Below, piece by piece: positions 25,601 to 36,467 of a DNA stretch of 64,000 nt; within the stretch, counting starts at the first letter, position 1, and each line of letters begins with the position of its first letter. The translations under genes and the position numbers were made by a program. The DNA is from Lathyrus oleraceus (Eukaryota; Streptophyta; Magnoliopsida; Fabales; Fabaceae), in assembly GCF_024323335.1 (NCBI RefSeq), contig NC_066581.1:182438330-182502329 (forward strand), in the 5' to 3' direction. The notes beneath the pieces were generated by a model. The model was not told the origin of the DNA. It did no database searches and saw nothing but the letters and a program-made list of their open reading frames with translations.

Positions 25601-26115
25601 TGCCATCCTTTTTGGGTACTGGTACAATGTTAGCTACCCATTGAGGGTACTTTGCAACTGCTAGAAAACCGGCATCAAATTGACGTTTCACCTCGTCACA
25701 AATCTTTAGAGCCATGTCGGGTCTTGCTCTTCGGAGCTTCTGCTTCACTGGCGGACAATCTGGCTGTAGTGGTAGCTTGTGGACAACAATGTCAGTATCT
25801 AAACCTGGCATATCCTGATATGACCAAGCAAATACATCTACATGTTCATGTAGCAACTTGATCAATCTTTCCTTGATGCTTGCCTCAAGTGTAGTCCCAA
25901 CTTTGACCTCTTTCTTGTCCTCTTCAGTGCCAAGGTTGATTGTTTCCACTGGTTCTTGATGTGGCTGAAGGGCCTTCGACTCGTGCTCGAGCATCCTTTC
26001 CAGTTCTTCTGGGAAATCACCATCTTCCTCACTCTCCTCTTCCGCTTGGTAGATGGGGAGTTCAAAATTATAGGACGTAGCGGGGTCATCGAATTCAACT
26101 GGTTTACTGATTATT
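22653..26115 (-). CDS. pol: Ogre pol: reverse transcriptase, RNase H, archaeal-type RNase H, integrase
   Basis: Exon 2 of the polyprotein. It is open from the predicted splice acceptor at 26116/26115, and its first internal Met is at 25994 (residue 1 below). RT: catalytic Asp173 in FMDGFSGYNQ and YVDD 235-238. The first RNase H (about 375-500) lacks the usual catalytic Asp in MYLTVLEKSMGCVL. The second, archaeal-type RNase H (about 540-660) keeps Asp544, Glu582, Asp606 and Asp656; such a dual arrangement is known for Tat/Ogre elements. Integrase: zinc site His764, His771, Cys802, Cys805, then Asp834, Asp895, Glu931 with exact D-D35-E spacing. There is no stop or frameshift. It converts element RNA to DNA and inserts it. 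Confidence 0.95.
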
Positions 26116-26370
26116 CTGCATGTTTTTTATGATGGTTTTTTTTTAGAAAAATGGAAATAAAATGCAAAAAGAAGTAAAAAATATTTTTGTAGTTTTTGAA
26201 AGGATTGCCATTTTAAGAAAAACAACAGATAAATGGACGACAAGAATTTGAACAAAATGCTCTTTATTTGTCATAATGATTTTTGAAATTCAAAAGGGGC
26301 CCTACAAATGATCCATTAGCCTTGGGCAGAGCTAAGGATTTTCAAAGACACAAAGGAAAACAACAATTAC
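26116..26370 (-). other. Ogre intron between protease and RT
   Basis: On the minus strand the donor is CAAA|GTAATT (intron first base 26370) and the acceptor CATGCAG|AATA (last base 26116), 255 bp. Removing it deletes the gag-protease stop (26367-26369) and continues the same frame into RT with no stop, through an acidic linker. Ogre elements are known to be spliced at this point, so unspliced RNA gives Gag-Pro and spliced RNA gives Gag-Pro-Pol. Confidence 0.8.
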
Positions 26371-29300
26371 TTTGACACAGGAAAAACTTCTGGAATCTCA
26401 ACCGCTTCCCAATTTGTTAGGGCTGCTTCACACCGGTATATCAGATTCGATGCTTCCTCATCTTCAGTGTCATCTTCCACTGCACCAACTTGTTCTCCAT
26501 GGATAAATCCTTTGCTCAGGAAAACCTCTTGAATGCTCCGCACACGGTCCTTTGCAGGGACCAGGGCTCCTCCATTAGCAGAAGACTTGTACCCCAAACC
26601 AAAACGGTCATTTTTCTCATTGACATTGATAACTTGCCCCCAACCTGCAGGGCCTCCACTTTCAACTGCTGATTTTGCGCTCTTCAAAGAGGCGAATGAC
26701 AAACTAGCTTTCTCAACAGGATCCTTAACCTCTTCAAGTGTAGCATTGGATATTTCAAGGGCTTGAAAGGAGGTTTCCAAGGCATCCTCATCAGCCTCAA
26801 TATAACGGAAAGAGGAGAGTTGACTGATAATAAAGTCCTCTTCACCTGAGACAATAACGAGTTTGTTATCGACAACGAACTTCATCTTTTGATGCAGAGT
26901 GGAAGTTACTGCCCCAGCAGCATGTATCCATGGGCGTCCCAAAAGGCAGCTATAAGCTGGATTTATGTCCATGACTTGGAAATTGATGGGGAATACATGC
27001 GGTCCAATCTGTATCGGTAACTCTACCTCCCCCACTACTGTCCTCCGTGAACCATCAAAAGCTTTCACCACAAGCGCACTAGGTTTCAATTTTGAACCTT
27101 GATAAGACAATTTAGCAAGTGCCCTCTTTGGTAGAACATTGAGGGATGATCCAGTGTCAACTAAAACTCTCGCCAGAGCATCTTCTTGGCACTTTATGGA
27201 TACATGCAAAGCACGGTTGTGATTCTTCCCCTCTTTGGGTAGCTCTTCATTGCTGAAGCTTAAAGTATTGCAAGCTGTGATATTGGCGACCACTCTATCA
27301 AATTGGCCGACCGTGATATCCTGGGTAACATGAGCCTGAGCAAGCACTTTTAGCAGAGCCTCCCTATGAGCTTCGGAATTCAGAAGCAAAGACAAGATAG
27401 ATATTTTTGATGGCGTTTGATGCAACTGATCAACTATCTTGTAGTCAGATTTCTTTATTATCCTTAGGAACTCACTTGCTTCATCTGTTTGCACAGCCGG
27501 CTGTGCCCCTCCACGTTCTGGGGTAGGATTTACATTTGCAGCTCCCCTTATTGGCTCTTGAGGGTTCACATCAAAACTGGGAGTATAAATCCGACCACTG
27601 CGGGTCATTCTGCTTGTTCCTGCGATATTGGTGATGTCAGCGTCAATATTCTCCATCACTTCCTTACTTTCAGCAATTCCGGGTTTTCCATCTACCAACC
27701 CATCCACTACTGTTATGTTGTACTTCCAGGGTACCGCCTTGGTGCTCTCAAAAGGAAATGGGGTAGGCATGCAAACTACCACGGGTGACGGATGAACAAC
27801 GTCTCTTCTGTGATAAGTTACCTCAAATGGTTCTGGTAGGTTAAAGACAAGTTCAATGACCGAAATTTCCTCATTAATTGTTGGACCAGAAATTTGCAAA
27901 ACGCCTTGATCCATCAAGTTCTGAATATCCTTTTGTACTACTTTACATCCCTTTGGCTGAATGGCACATTCTTCACAGCTATCGTGACAGGTATCAATCA
28001 ATCTAGCCCTCACCAATCCTGCATGAAGTACTAGCAACGGAGTTTTAACATCCTCCACATTCTTGATTACACACATATCAGAAGCATCTTCGACGGCATT
28101 GACATCACCATGTGCTGGCAAAGGGTTGTTCTTGACATTGGGTCCGACGTCTCGAAACGACAGAATCTTCTTTTCAACCAGGTCTCGCACAATATGCTTT
28201 AAGGCATAACATCCTTCTAAATCATGTCCAGGGGCACCCCCATGGAAAGGACAATGAGCATCTGGATTGTACCATGGAGGTAAAGGATTTGGTGGAGGAC
28301 CCAAAGATCTGGGCGTCACTAACCCTTTTTGTAGCAATGACGGGTACAATTCAGTGTATGTCATAGGGATTGAAGCAAACGGAACTCTACTTCTTGGCAC
28401 CCTATTTTGATTTTGAGGATTTTGCGGACGAGGAGCCTGTGCCCTCGGCTGTTGATAAGCAGGTGGCGCGGGCGCTTGCTGGTATATCGGCGCTTGTTGA
28501 GCAGGAACAGGTTGATAAACTGAAGCTTGTGGTTGGCTAAAATTTGGCGTGACAGCTGCCACATACGGTTGTTGGACATATTGTACTGGATAAATTGGTT
28601 GTTGTTGAGAAAATTGGTGTTGTTTCTTCCATGACTGACTCCTTCTTTGACTGGTTGACACTGCATTCGTATCCCCCTCTTTCTTTCTTTGAAATCCTCC
28701 AGGAAACTTTTTGGCATTACTACCAGATGTTTCAGAGGTAGTCGTCATCTTTCCATTCTTTAATCCAAGTTCGACCTTTATGCCTACAGCGACCAGGTCA
28801 GAGAAACTTGCAGATACACTACTTACCATTCTTTCATAAAACACAGGTTTAACTGTATCCATGAACCAATCCGCTAATTCCTTCTCAGCCAAAGGTGGTT
28901 CGACTTGCGAGGCCACTTCCCTCCATCTTTGCGCGTATTCCTTAAAAGACTCCTTGTCTTTCTGGGACATACTGAGTAGTTGTCTCCTATCCGGGGCCAT
29001 ATCCATGTTGTACTTGTAATGTTGGATGAAGGCATCAGATAAGTCTTGAAAACAACGGATCCTACTCTGATCAAGGCTTAAGTACCACTTGGAGGGAGCA
29101 CCCCTCAAGCTGTCTTGGAAGCAATGTATCATGAGTTTGTCATCCTCTACATGCGCAGCCATTTTTCGATAGTACATAATGAGGTGACTCTTAGGACACG
29201 AGTGGCCCTCATACTTATCGAAATCTGGGGTCCTGAACTTTGCTGGGATCACAAGACCGGACACTAGGCACATCTCCTTAGCTGTAGCACCAAAAACTTG

Positions 29301-29774
29301 GTCACCTTCCATAGCTCTCAATCTCTTCTCCAGCATCTGGTAATTCTCCTTCATCCCTCTTAGGTCTTCTTGCCTTTCCTCATCTTCATCTGAAAAGTCT
29401 GGAGCATGTTGCTGATCCTCAAAGTAAGGTTGCACATGTGCCCGGACGAGAGGAGGTGCGAACGTGTGAACCACTGGATGATTTTCATTGATGGTCGGTA
29501 GAGGAGCTGTCTGCTGAGCAGGTGGTGGAAAACCAGGTGCACCTTCAACTGTAGGCGTGAAACCGGGAGGTAAACCATAGGTTGGCCAGGTTGTTGGTAC
29601 CGCCCTCGCAGGTTGGGGTTCAATCGTTGGACCGGCGATTTCAGAAACAACCGTGGTTTGGGTGTCTAGCTTTGCCCTGATGACCTGTAATATCTCCATG
29701 ACCTGCCCCATGTTTCCACGCAGGTCTTCTAGCTCTGAACTCACTCGCTCCAATTCATGCTCTTGGTCTGCCAT
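26367..29774 (-). CDS. gag-pro: Ogre Gag-protease
   Basis: The frame is open from 29924. I prefer the Met at 29774, which begins MADQEHELERVSSELEDL with a short coiled coil, because the upstream 50 codons look untranslated (a later start than the longest frame). A Pro/Gln-rich linker is followed by the retrotransposon Gag domain (RTPDFDKYEGHSCP, GAPSKWYLSLD, AQRWREVASQV), a second Pro/Gln-rich stretch, and a CPFH-x5-H-x4-C knuckle-like motif. The aspartic protease has VLVDTGSSLNVLP, with the catalytic Asp codon at 27156-27158, and the later LLGRPWIH flap block. Unspliced RNA ends at the stop 26367; spliced RNA fuses to RT. Gag builds the particle, and protease matures the polyprotein. Confidence 0.92.
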   Translation of the reverse strand: MADQEHELERVSSELEDLRGNMGQVMEILQVIRAKLDTQTTVVSEIAGPTIEPQPARAVPTTWPTYGLPPGFTPTVEGAPGFPPPAQQTAPLPTINENHPVVHTFAPPLVRAHVQPYFEDQQHAPDFSDEDEERQEDLRGMKENYQMLEKRLRAMEGDQVFGATAKEMCLVSGLVIPAKFRTPDFDKYEGHSCPKSHLIMYYRKMAAHVEDDKLMIHCFQDSLRGAPSKWYLSLDQSRIRCFQDLSDAFIQHYKYNMDMAPDRRQLLSMSQKDKESFKEYAQRWREVASQVEPPLAEKELADWFMDTVKPVFYERMVSSVSASFSDLVAVGIKVELGLKNGKMTTTSETSGSNAKKFPGGFQRKKEGDTNAVSTSQRRSQSWKKQHQFSQQQPIYPVQYVQQPYVAAVTPNFSQPQASVYQPVPAQQAPIYQQAPAPPAYQQPRAQAPRPQNPQNQNRVPRSRVPFASIPMTYTELYPSLLQKGLVTPRSLGPPPNPLPPWYNPDAHCPFHGGAPGHDLEGCYALKHIVRDLVEKKILSFRDVGPNVKNNPLPAHGDVNAVEDASDMCVIKNVEDVKTPLLVLHAGLVRARLIDTCHDSCEECAIQPKGCKVVQKDIQNLMDQGVLQISGPTINEEISVIELVFNLPEPFEVTYHRRDVVHPSPVVVCMPTPFPFESTKAVPWKYNITVVDGLVDGKPGIAESKEVMENIDADITNIAGTSRMTRSGRIYTPSFDVNPQEPIRGAANVNPTPERGGAQPAVQTDEASEFLRIIKKSDYKIVDQLHQTPSKISILSLLLNSEAHREALLKVLAQAHVTQDITVGQFDRVVANITACNTLSFSNEELPKEGKNHNRALHVSIKCQEDALARVLVDTGSSLNVLPKRALAKLSYQGSKLKPSALVVKAFDGSRRTVVGEVELPIQIGPHVFPINFQVMDINPAYSCLLGRPWIHAAGAVTSTLHQKMKFVVDNKLVIVSGEEDFIISQLSSFRYIEADEDALETSFQALEISNATLEEVKDPVEKASLSFASLKSAKSAVESGGPAGWGQVINVNEKNDRFGLGYKSSANGGALVPAKDRVRSIQEVFLSKGFIHGEQVGAVEDDTEDEEASNLIYRCEAALTNWEAVEIPEVFPVSK

Positions 29775-30057
29775 TCTTTGACGAGCTCTGGCACGAGTAT
29801 TATACTGGTGTTGAAAATTCAGCGTGAAACTGGAGGAAGAAAGGGCAGAATGAGACTCTGTTTTGAAAATGCATGAATGCATGTATGGATGCATTTGGTT
29901 TGCAAAACTCTTGGTTAGTTTCAATCATTCATTTCAAAAATGTCACAACACTTGTTTGCAAATATTCAAAATAATAAGGAAATGAAACACAATAAAATGA
30001 ATCTCAAAAGCAATTTTTCATTAATCTCATACTCAAGTTCAAATACAAACAACGTGC
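29775..30057. other. ORF1-gag spacer
   Basis: 283 bp, AT-rich, between the ORF1 stop and the chosen gag start. The frame upstream of the gag Met stays open to 29924, so a longer Gag leader cannot be excluded. Confidence 0.5.
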
Positions 30058-32016
30058 TCATGGTTTATGGGCTTTCCGAACCGTAGCAAGGTCGGTAGTT
30101 AACCCTTCTAACATTGCCTTACAAAACTTAATGAAATTATAGACTTGATGCGGTGTGTTCTCTGGACACATGCACCAATCAGCTTCCTGCAGCTTCTCAG
30201 GTAGCTCTTGCATGATGGAACTCGCAAATCCGGACAGCTTCAGAAATTTGCCCTTCCACTCAGTGTAGAGCCCTTGGAGATCTTGGATAATGCGCACGTC
30301 TTCAGCCTTTGTCACCTCTATGTCCCTATAGAGGTTTCTCCAATATCTGCATTCATTCAGCAACACCATATAGGCAGCATCCTGATTCCCACCTTCAAGT
30401 GCTTGGATTCTAGCATCGGCTCGATCCAAATGATGCTTCAACCGTGTGCAAACTCTTTCTGACTCTTCGGTCTTCAGCTTCTCACGTTCCAGAGCATCCT
30501 TGTACTTCTGAATGGTATTCTCCAGCTCACGAGTACGAATCTCGGAAATTAGCCGTGCTTCCCTTTTCATCTCAAGGGTCAGCTCTAAAGTCTTGTTGAG
30601 CTTTTGAATCCGGAGTAAAGCTCTATCCAACTCCTCTTCCTTGGATTTGAACACAGATTTAGTGCTAAAGAGCGCTTGTCCAAACTTTTCTCTCCTAGCT
30701 TCAGACTCTCTAGCTCTTTTGTTGGAGACTTCAAGCTCTTTGTCCTTCTTTTGTTGATCGTCTTTCAAGTTCCCATTTTCTACCGAAACTCGGCCAAGCC
30801 TGATTCTCAAATCAGCATTTTCCAATTCCAACTCCTTGATACGATTGTTGAGCTTCTCTACATCTTCAGGTAATATGGGCTCTGGCTCAGGAACCACTGG
30901 ATAGATGGAAGGATCAAATGGATAAGGGAGTTTAATCATCTGAACCCTCTCTCTAACCCAACAAGTGTAAGGCTCTTGGGCAATGACATTTCTCTTACCC
31001 AACTCCTTACCTTTTCTGATAACTGCTTGCCAAGACCTCTTGATCTTTCTCACCATGGGATGATCCGCTTCAACACTATGTAAGATGAAAGGCTCTAGAG
31101 CTTCAACTTTTGGAGGGCCATTCATAGGGTACCCATGCTGCCTCAGAGATAACATGGGGTTATAGTTAATGCAACCCTTGGTTCCTATCAACGGTACATT
31201 GGGGAAGTCTCCAATGCTGACAATCACATTCTCGGTTTCCCAATCTCTGATATACCATTTAACATGACTAGAGGTGAGGGAAGCTAACTTCTGGAAAGGC
31301 TTGAGTTCCTTGGAGACAAAAGGACCTTCTTCAGGCATATGGGATCTGAACCAAGCATGTAACAACTGTGCACAACATAAGATGATTCCTCCCTTCTTCT
31401 CATGACGATCATGGAGAGTGTAGTAGACATCTGCCAAGAGGAACGGTACAGGGTTACCAGAGAGGAAAATTCTCACCGCCAGGTGGTCCACGAAATGGTC
31501 AATATTTGGGAAGAGGATTATCCCATATATCAACACGGCTAACACAGCATAGAAGGATTCCCAATCCCCTTCTTTTTCCATCTTCTTGGCCTGATCTTCC
31601 AAGAACTTCCTAGAAAAACCACTGAAAGGTCCTTTCACATCCCAATTATCCACGACTTCAGAAACTTTCAGACCCAAAGCTGAAGCTATTCTCTTGGGAG
31701 GAATATCTTCATCAAGCTTAGGAAATGGATTGTGATCCTTCAAATTCCGGCCTATGATCCTCTCAACTTCCTCCAAGGTAGGAGCCAACTGGAAGTCAGA
31801 AAATGTGAAACAACGGAGAGGTGGATCATAGAACTGAGCAATAGTCATTGCGGTCATCATGTCCATCTTCTCATTTAGGATGTCCAGGATTCTTCCATAG
31901 TTTTGTACGAAGCTGTTGAGTTTGAGGGGTGTTACTTTGGCACTCAACTTCTGTAGGCTGGTAAGGTCCACGTTCTTGTATTTGAACTGAAAAGTACCTC
32001 TTCTTTCAGGATTCAT
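30058..32016 (-). CDS. Ogre ORF1 protein, function unknown
   Basis: The chosen start is the Met at 32016 (MNPERRGTFQFKYKN); the open frame extends 53 codons further up, to 32175, but that part looks non-coding. It gives about 652 residues. The N-terminal two thirds is a folded domain with LRCFTFSDFQLAPTLEE, GRNLKDHNPFPK and LLHAWFRSHMP blocks. It resembles plant proteins related to the plant mobile domain/DUF7745 group (family name from memory). The last third is a long coiled coil rich in Glu, Lys and Arg, then a Trp/Cys-containing tail (EADWCMCPENTPHQVYNF). ORF1 before gag is diagnostic of Ogre. Its role is not established, though it has stayed open here. Confidence 0.85.
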   Translation of the reverse strand: MNPERRGTFQFKYKNVDLTSLQKLSAKVTPLKLNSFVQNYGRILDILNEKMDMMTAMTIAQFYDPPLRCFTFSDFQLAPTLEEVERIIGRNLKDHNPFPKLDEDIPPKRIASALGLKVSEVVDNWDVKGPFSGFSRKFLEDQAKKMEKEGDWESFYAVLAVLIYGIILFPNIDHFVDHLAVRIFLSGNPVPFLLADVYYTLHDRHEKKGGIILCCAQLLHAWFRSHMPEEGPFVSKELKPFQKLASLTSSHVKWYIRDWETENVIVSIGDFPNVPLIGTKGCINYNPMLSLRQHGYPMNGPPKVEALEPFILHSVEADHPMVRKIKRSWQAVIRKGKELGKRNVIAQEPYTCWVRERVQMIKLPYPFDPSIYPVVPEPEPILPEDVEKLNNRIKELELENADLRIRLGRVSVENGNLKDDQQKKDKELEVSNKRARESEARREKFGQALFSTKSVFKSKEEELDRALLRIQKLNKTLELTLEMKREARLISEIRTRELENTIQKYKDALEREKLKTEESERVCTRLKHHLDRADARIQALEGGNQDAAYMVLLNECRYWRNLYRDIEVTKAEDVRIIQDLQGLYTEWKGKFLKLSGFASSIMQELPEKLQEADWCMCPENTPHQVYNFIKFCKAMLEGLTTDLATVRKAHKP

Positions 32017-32953
32017 CTTGCTAACAAGTCTTGGATTCCTGAAATAATGCGAAACAACTAAGAGTTTTGCTTTTATGCATATGCAATGAATGAATGGATG
32101 CAATGTGTTTTTGTTTTCTTTTGTTTTTGATAGGTTCAAAGGTTCGAGGTATGGATAAATTTGATTGCTTTCCAAAACGGGATTCTCACCGGGTATGATC
32201 TAGGGCTTTGTTACAAAGGATCCCCAGAGTCATTGATTCACAAGACTGTTTGACGCTTACGGGAAATACTTCCCGATCGTCAACTCCATTAAGGGAATCT
32301 ATTCTGGGTGAGGTTCTCGTACCGACTCTTACGAAGTATACACCTCGCGAGTCCGTACTACGCAACCATCGACTGGGTTCTAGACAGGGTACTCAGAGTC
32401 ATGGATTCGAAAGACTGTTTGACGCTTACGGAAAATACTTTCCGGTCATCAACTCCATCTAGGGAATCTATTCTGAGCGAGGTTCTCGTATCGATTCTTA
32501 CGAAGTATACACCTCGGGAATCCATACTACGCAACCATCATTTCTAGTTGGCCAAAGGTTTAATGTTCTAAAAGGTCCTTAGAGTCATGGACCCCTTTGA
32601 AACATCGGCGCTTACGAGGTATACACCTCGGGCGACAATATTTGCAAAAGGATCTACTCTAAGTGAGGTTCTCGTACCGACCCTTACGAAGTATTCACCT
32701 CGGGAGTCCGTATTACTCAACCATCGTCCTATCTTATGTTTTTTCACTCTAGACTCGGGTGTAGAGTCTTTCCCACATGGTTTGCAATCAAATACCCAAG
32801 TACCAACAATCACAATAGAACCAATATTCAACAGATATATTAATATAATAATAAAGATAATAACAAATAATAAATAAGGAAAAGCCACACAATTAAACAA
32901 ACAAAGGCACACAAACGTCCTAACTAGGCTTGACTCGCTTAGGGATTGGGTAG
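32017..32953 (-). repeat. Ogre leader with about 175-bp tandem repeats
   Basis: Between PBS and ORF1. Three copies start near 32225, 32394 and 32581 ('cagagtcat.gatt'), each with 'cgcttacg', 'gaggttctcgta' and 'acgaagtatacacctcg' blocks and 'actacgcaaccatc' ends. ATAC-loop hairpins recur: CGAGGT/ACCTCG (32615-32630) is perfect, while 32332-32347 and 32501-32516 have one mismatch. The remaining leader (32750-32953) is AT-rich and shows no gene. Confidence 0.75.
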
Positions 32954-32971
32954 TCCCCAGTGGAGTCGCCA
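32954..32971 (-). other. Ogre primer binding site
   Basis: TGGCGACTCCACTGGGGA on the minus strand, two bases after the 5' LTR end. This site is reported for Ogre elements as complementary to tRNA-Arg (from memory; a tRNA search would confirm). Confidence 0.85.
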
Positions 32972-35815
32972 TCTGTCGCACCTTGAAAAATGGGGATACG
33001 ACTACAAAGCGAAACGCGATCGCACGCTCGCAATGATGGACTGAACAGAGTCGCCACCGAACTTTATTTATTCCTAAAAAGGAAAAGGGGAAATATCGAT
33101 AAAACCCAAGACAAAAGAAAGGATAAGATATGGTCATCGCAACCAATATCCGGGTTCGGGAGTCGATTACGCAAGGGGAAGGTATTAGCACCCCTCACGT
33201 CCGTTGTACTCAACGGGAACCATTAAGTCAGTTGTGTGCGTTAATGTTAGTTTGAAATGTTAGGCTTTTCAGTTTATTAGGTGGGAAAGAAAGAAAAGAC
33301 AAGAAGAAATGTTTTTGGATTTTTGACAAAGGACTAAGCCTAAGTTTTTTATTAATGGGCCTGACAAGATTTAAAAATCCTGCTCCTACGTATCTCAAAA
33401 GAGAAGTCAAGGCTTACGTAGTTCTGGGTAGAAAAATGTTTGTTTGTTGGTCAATTTTTAGCGAAAGCTATATTGTATTAATCGACGAAAACATTGTTTT
33501 ACCCAAAACAGATGAGGAGTGGACGCATACCACACATCGAACGGATTTATAAATCTACATTCGGAAAAGCGTCATTTATCTCTACTCAACAATCGTGGCC
33601 GAAACATTGTTTTGTATCACTTAAGATAAGATACCTTTCGTTTATGAAAAAGGTTTTTGATTAATCGCACGACGGCGAGAAAGAGTTTGATCGGTTGGAT
33701 GTATTTTGAGTGATGGCGAGAACTTGGATGAGCGAGATATACATCTCGAATCCTAGCCTCAGGAGTGCATGGTATACACCATGTTCCATTTCCATCTTTA
33801 TTGAAAGAGGTTAAGATAGGAATTAAGTATTTTGGAATTTGATTGAGAAAGGGTTTGAAGAAACCGCATTGACAATTTTAGACGATGGCGAGAGTTAAGA
33901 TTGGCGAGGCATACATCTCGAATCTTAACCTCAGGAGTGCATGGTATACATCATGTTCCATTTCCACCTTTATTAAAAGTGTTAAATAAGAATTAGGTAT
34001 TTTGAGTTTTGTTGTGAAAATGACTTGACCATAGATCAAGTGTTGATGGACGTTTAAGAGAAATTTGAATGAGTGTTTGAGAGCAAAGTGGATAAGTTTG
34101 GATGATGGCGAGAGCTAGGATTGGCGAGATATACATCTCGAATCCTAGTCTCAGGAATGCGTGGTATACACCACGTTCCATTTCCATCTTTATTGAAAAA
34201 GTCTTGATTATGAATCAATATTTTTTGAGTTTTTGATTATGGAAAATGACTTGACGTTGGATCAAGCATTTGATGAAGTTTTGAAATGGGATGGAATAGG
34301 AATAGGAATGAGTTGATTTGTTTATTGAGAAAAATACTCGACGTTGGATCGAGTCATATTTTTGTATTTTTTGAAATGGTTGATTTTATTCTTGTGTTAG
34401 TAGCTAACTAAATAACCAAACAATAAAGAAGTAAAATAGTACAAGATTATTACACATCGGGGGAGTGGGATACATGTTGTCAAATGGGGATTCAAAAAAA
34501 TCATGAAAGAATTAAATCGGGCCCAAACAATAAAATGATGCGATGCATGAGTGTAAGTGCAAGGGAACCGGCTCATTGTAAGAAAGCCCAAGAGTAAGCT
34601 ATGTGAGGTTGACGGCGATGCTTAAAAAGCAATCGACTTACAAGGGTGTGAAAAAAGGGCTCGATATTAAATCGAGAAAAGAAATGATTTTTATAGTTTT
34701 AAAAATGGTTTTTCATGCATGATGCAGTTAATAAAGAAGCATGGACATAATAAATATTAAAAGAAACAAAATGCTAAAAGGTAATAGAATACTAAAAAAA
34801 ATAAAATACTAAAAAATGCTACATACGAGTATCGAACCCACTCCTCTTAAGACTATGGAACTACCCCCTCTCCACCAGGCCATTTATGATTAGTTATTAT
34901 TTACGGTGCTAATTTAAATATATAAACCCAAACAGATTAAACATTAGAAAAAAACTTAAAATAAAAAAAAGTCTATTGGACTACCGGTAGTTAAACCCAG
35001 CCGCTTGGCTGTTGGGTTTTTCAAGGGAAAATGGATTGAAAATATAAAAATCATTTATTAACTGAGACCTAGGAAAATTAAACGTAATTTCAAAGATTTA
35101 TTCTGTTTAAAATAGATTAAAAAAGAAAATTGGAATAGTGTACAGAAGCCTTTCCTCGTTCTCTCCAAATCTCACTTTCTCAAAATCAACCTCTCAACCT
35201 CACGTCTCTCTCGTAAAAACAATCTCCACAAATCTCTCTCTCACCCTCAACGATTCGATCTCAAACTGCACTCACCTCTCTCAATCGCTTGCACCCATTC
35301 GAAATGTACCAATCTCACACCCTAATCTCATCCCAAATGCACAATATCCACAGCTTTAAATAAATTTGAAGCTTACCTTCGGTGGCGGTTCGGTAGTGAC
35401 GGTAAGGCTCGGGACGAATTTCTTTACCTCAAAGCTTTCTCCTTAAAGTTCTTTGCCTTCGCCGTCTCAATCCAGGTATTTTTCGTGGTGTTTAGGTTTT
35501 TCTTTCTTTTCTTTTCCGCCTCCTCCCTTTCTTTTTTTTTCTACTGATTCACCCTTTTCTATTTATCTTTGCAAATTAGGGTTTCGGTTGGTGTATAAAG
35601 GTTCAAAGGAGAAAGCTTTCAGAAGTGCTTTTGCTGCTCAGAAACGCTTTTATCCTGTTTCACGCTACACTTCCGGAAACGGTACCTTGGACTCCTTCTT
35701 TTTCTCTGAATTTTGTCTCTTTCCTGATTTGGGAATTTTTGGAGTTTAACTCTTTGCTGTTGATCTTTTGTTACTGCAGTGAAATGGTTGCAATGGTGAA
35801 AACGGTTCCGTTCTA

Positions 35816-36319
<504 letters not shown>

Positions 36320-36467
36320 TCATTCTAAAACGCAATTCGGAATTGCAATTGAGATGCGGGAATTTTCTTTCTATTTTGCTGCTATTTCTTTGCTCCACTG
36401 TAAGAATTTCTGCCTCTATCTTGATGCATAGCTTTATTCAAACAAGCTGACAATTGATTTCTTGCAG

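Noticed and set aside
27489..27788. Plus-strand frames opposite the Ogre gag-pro
   Set aside because: Antisense shadows of a well-supported coding exon.
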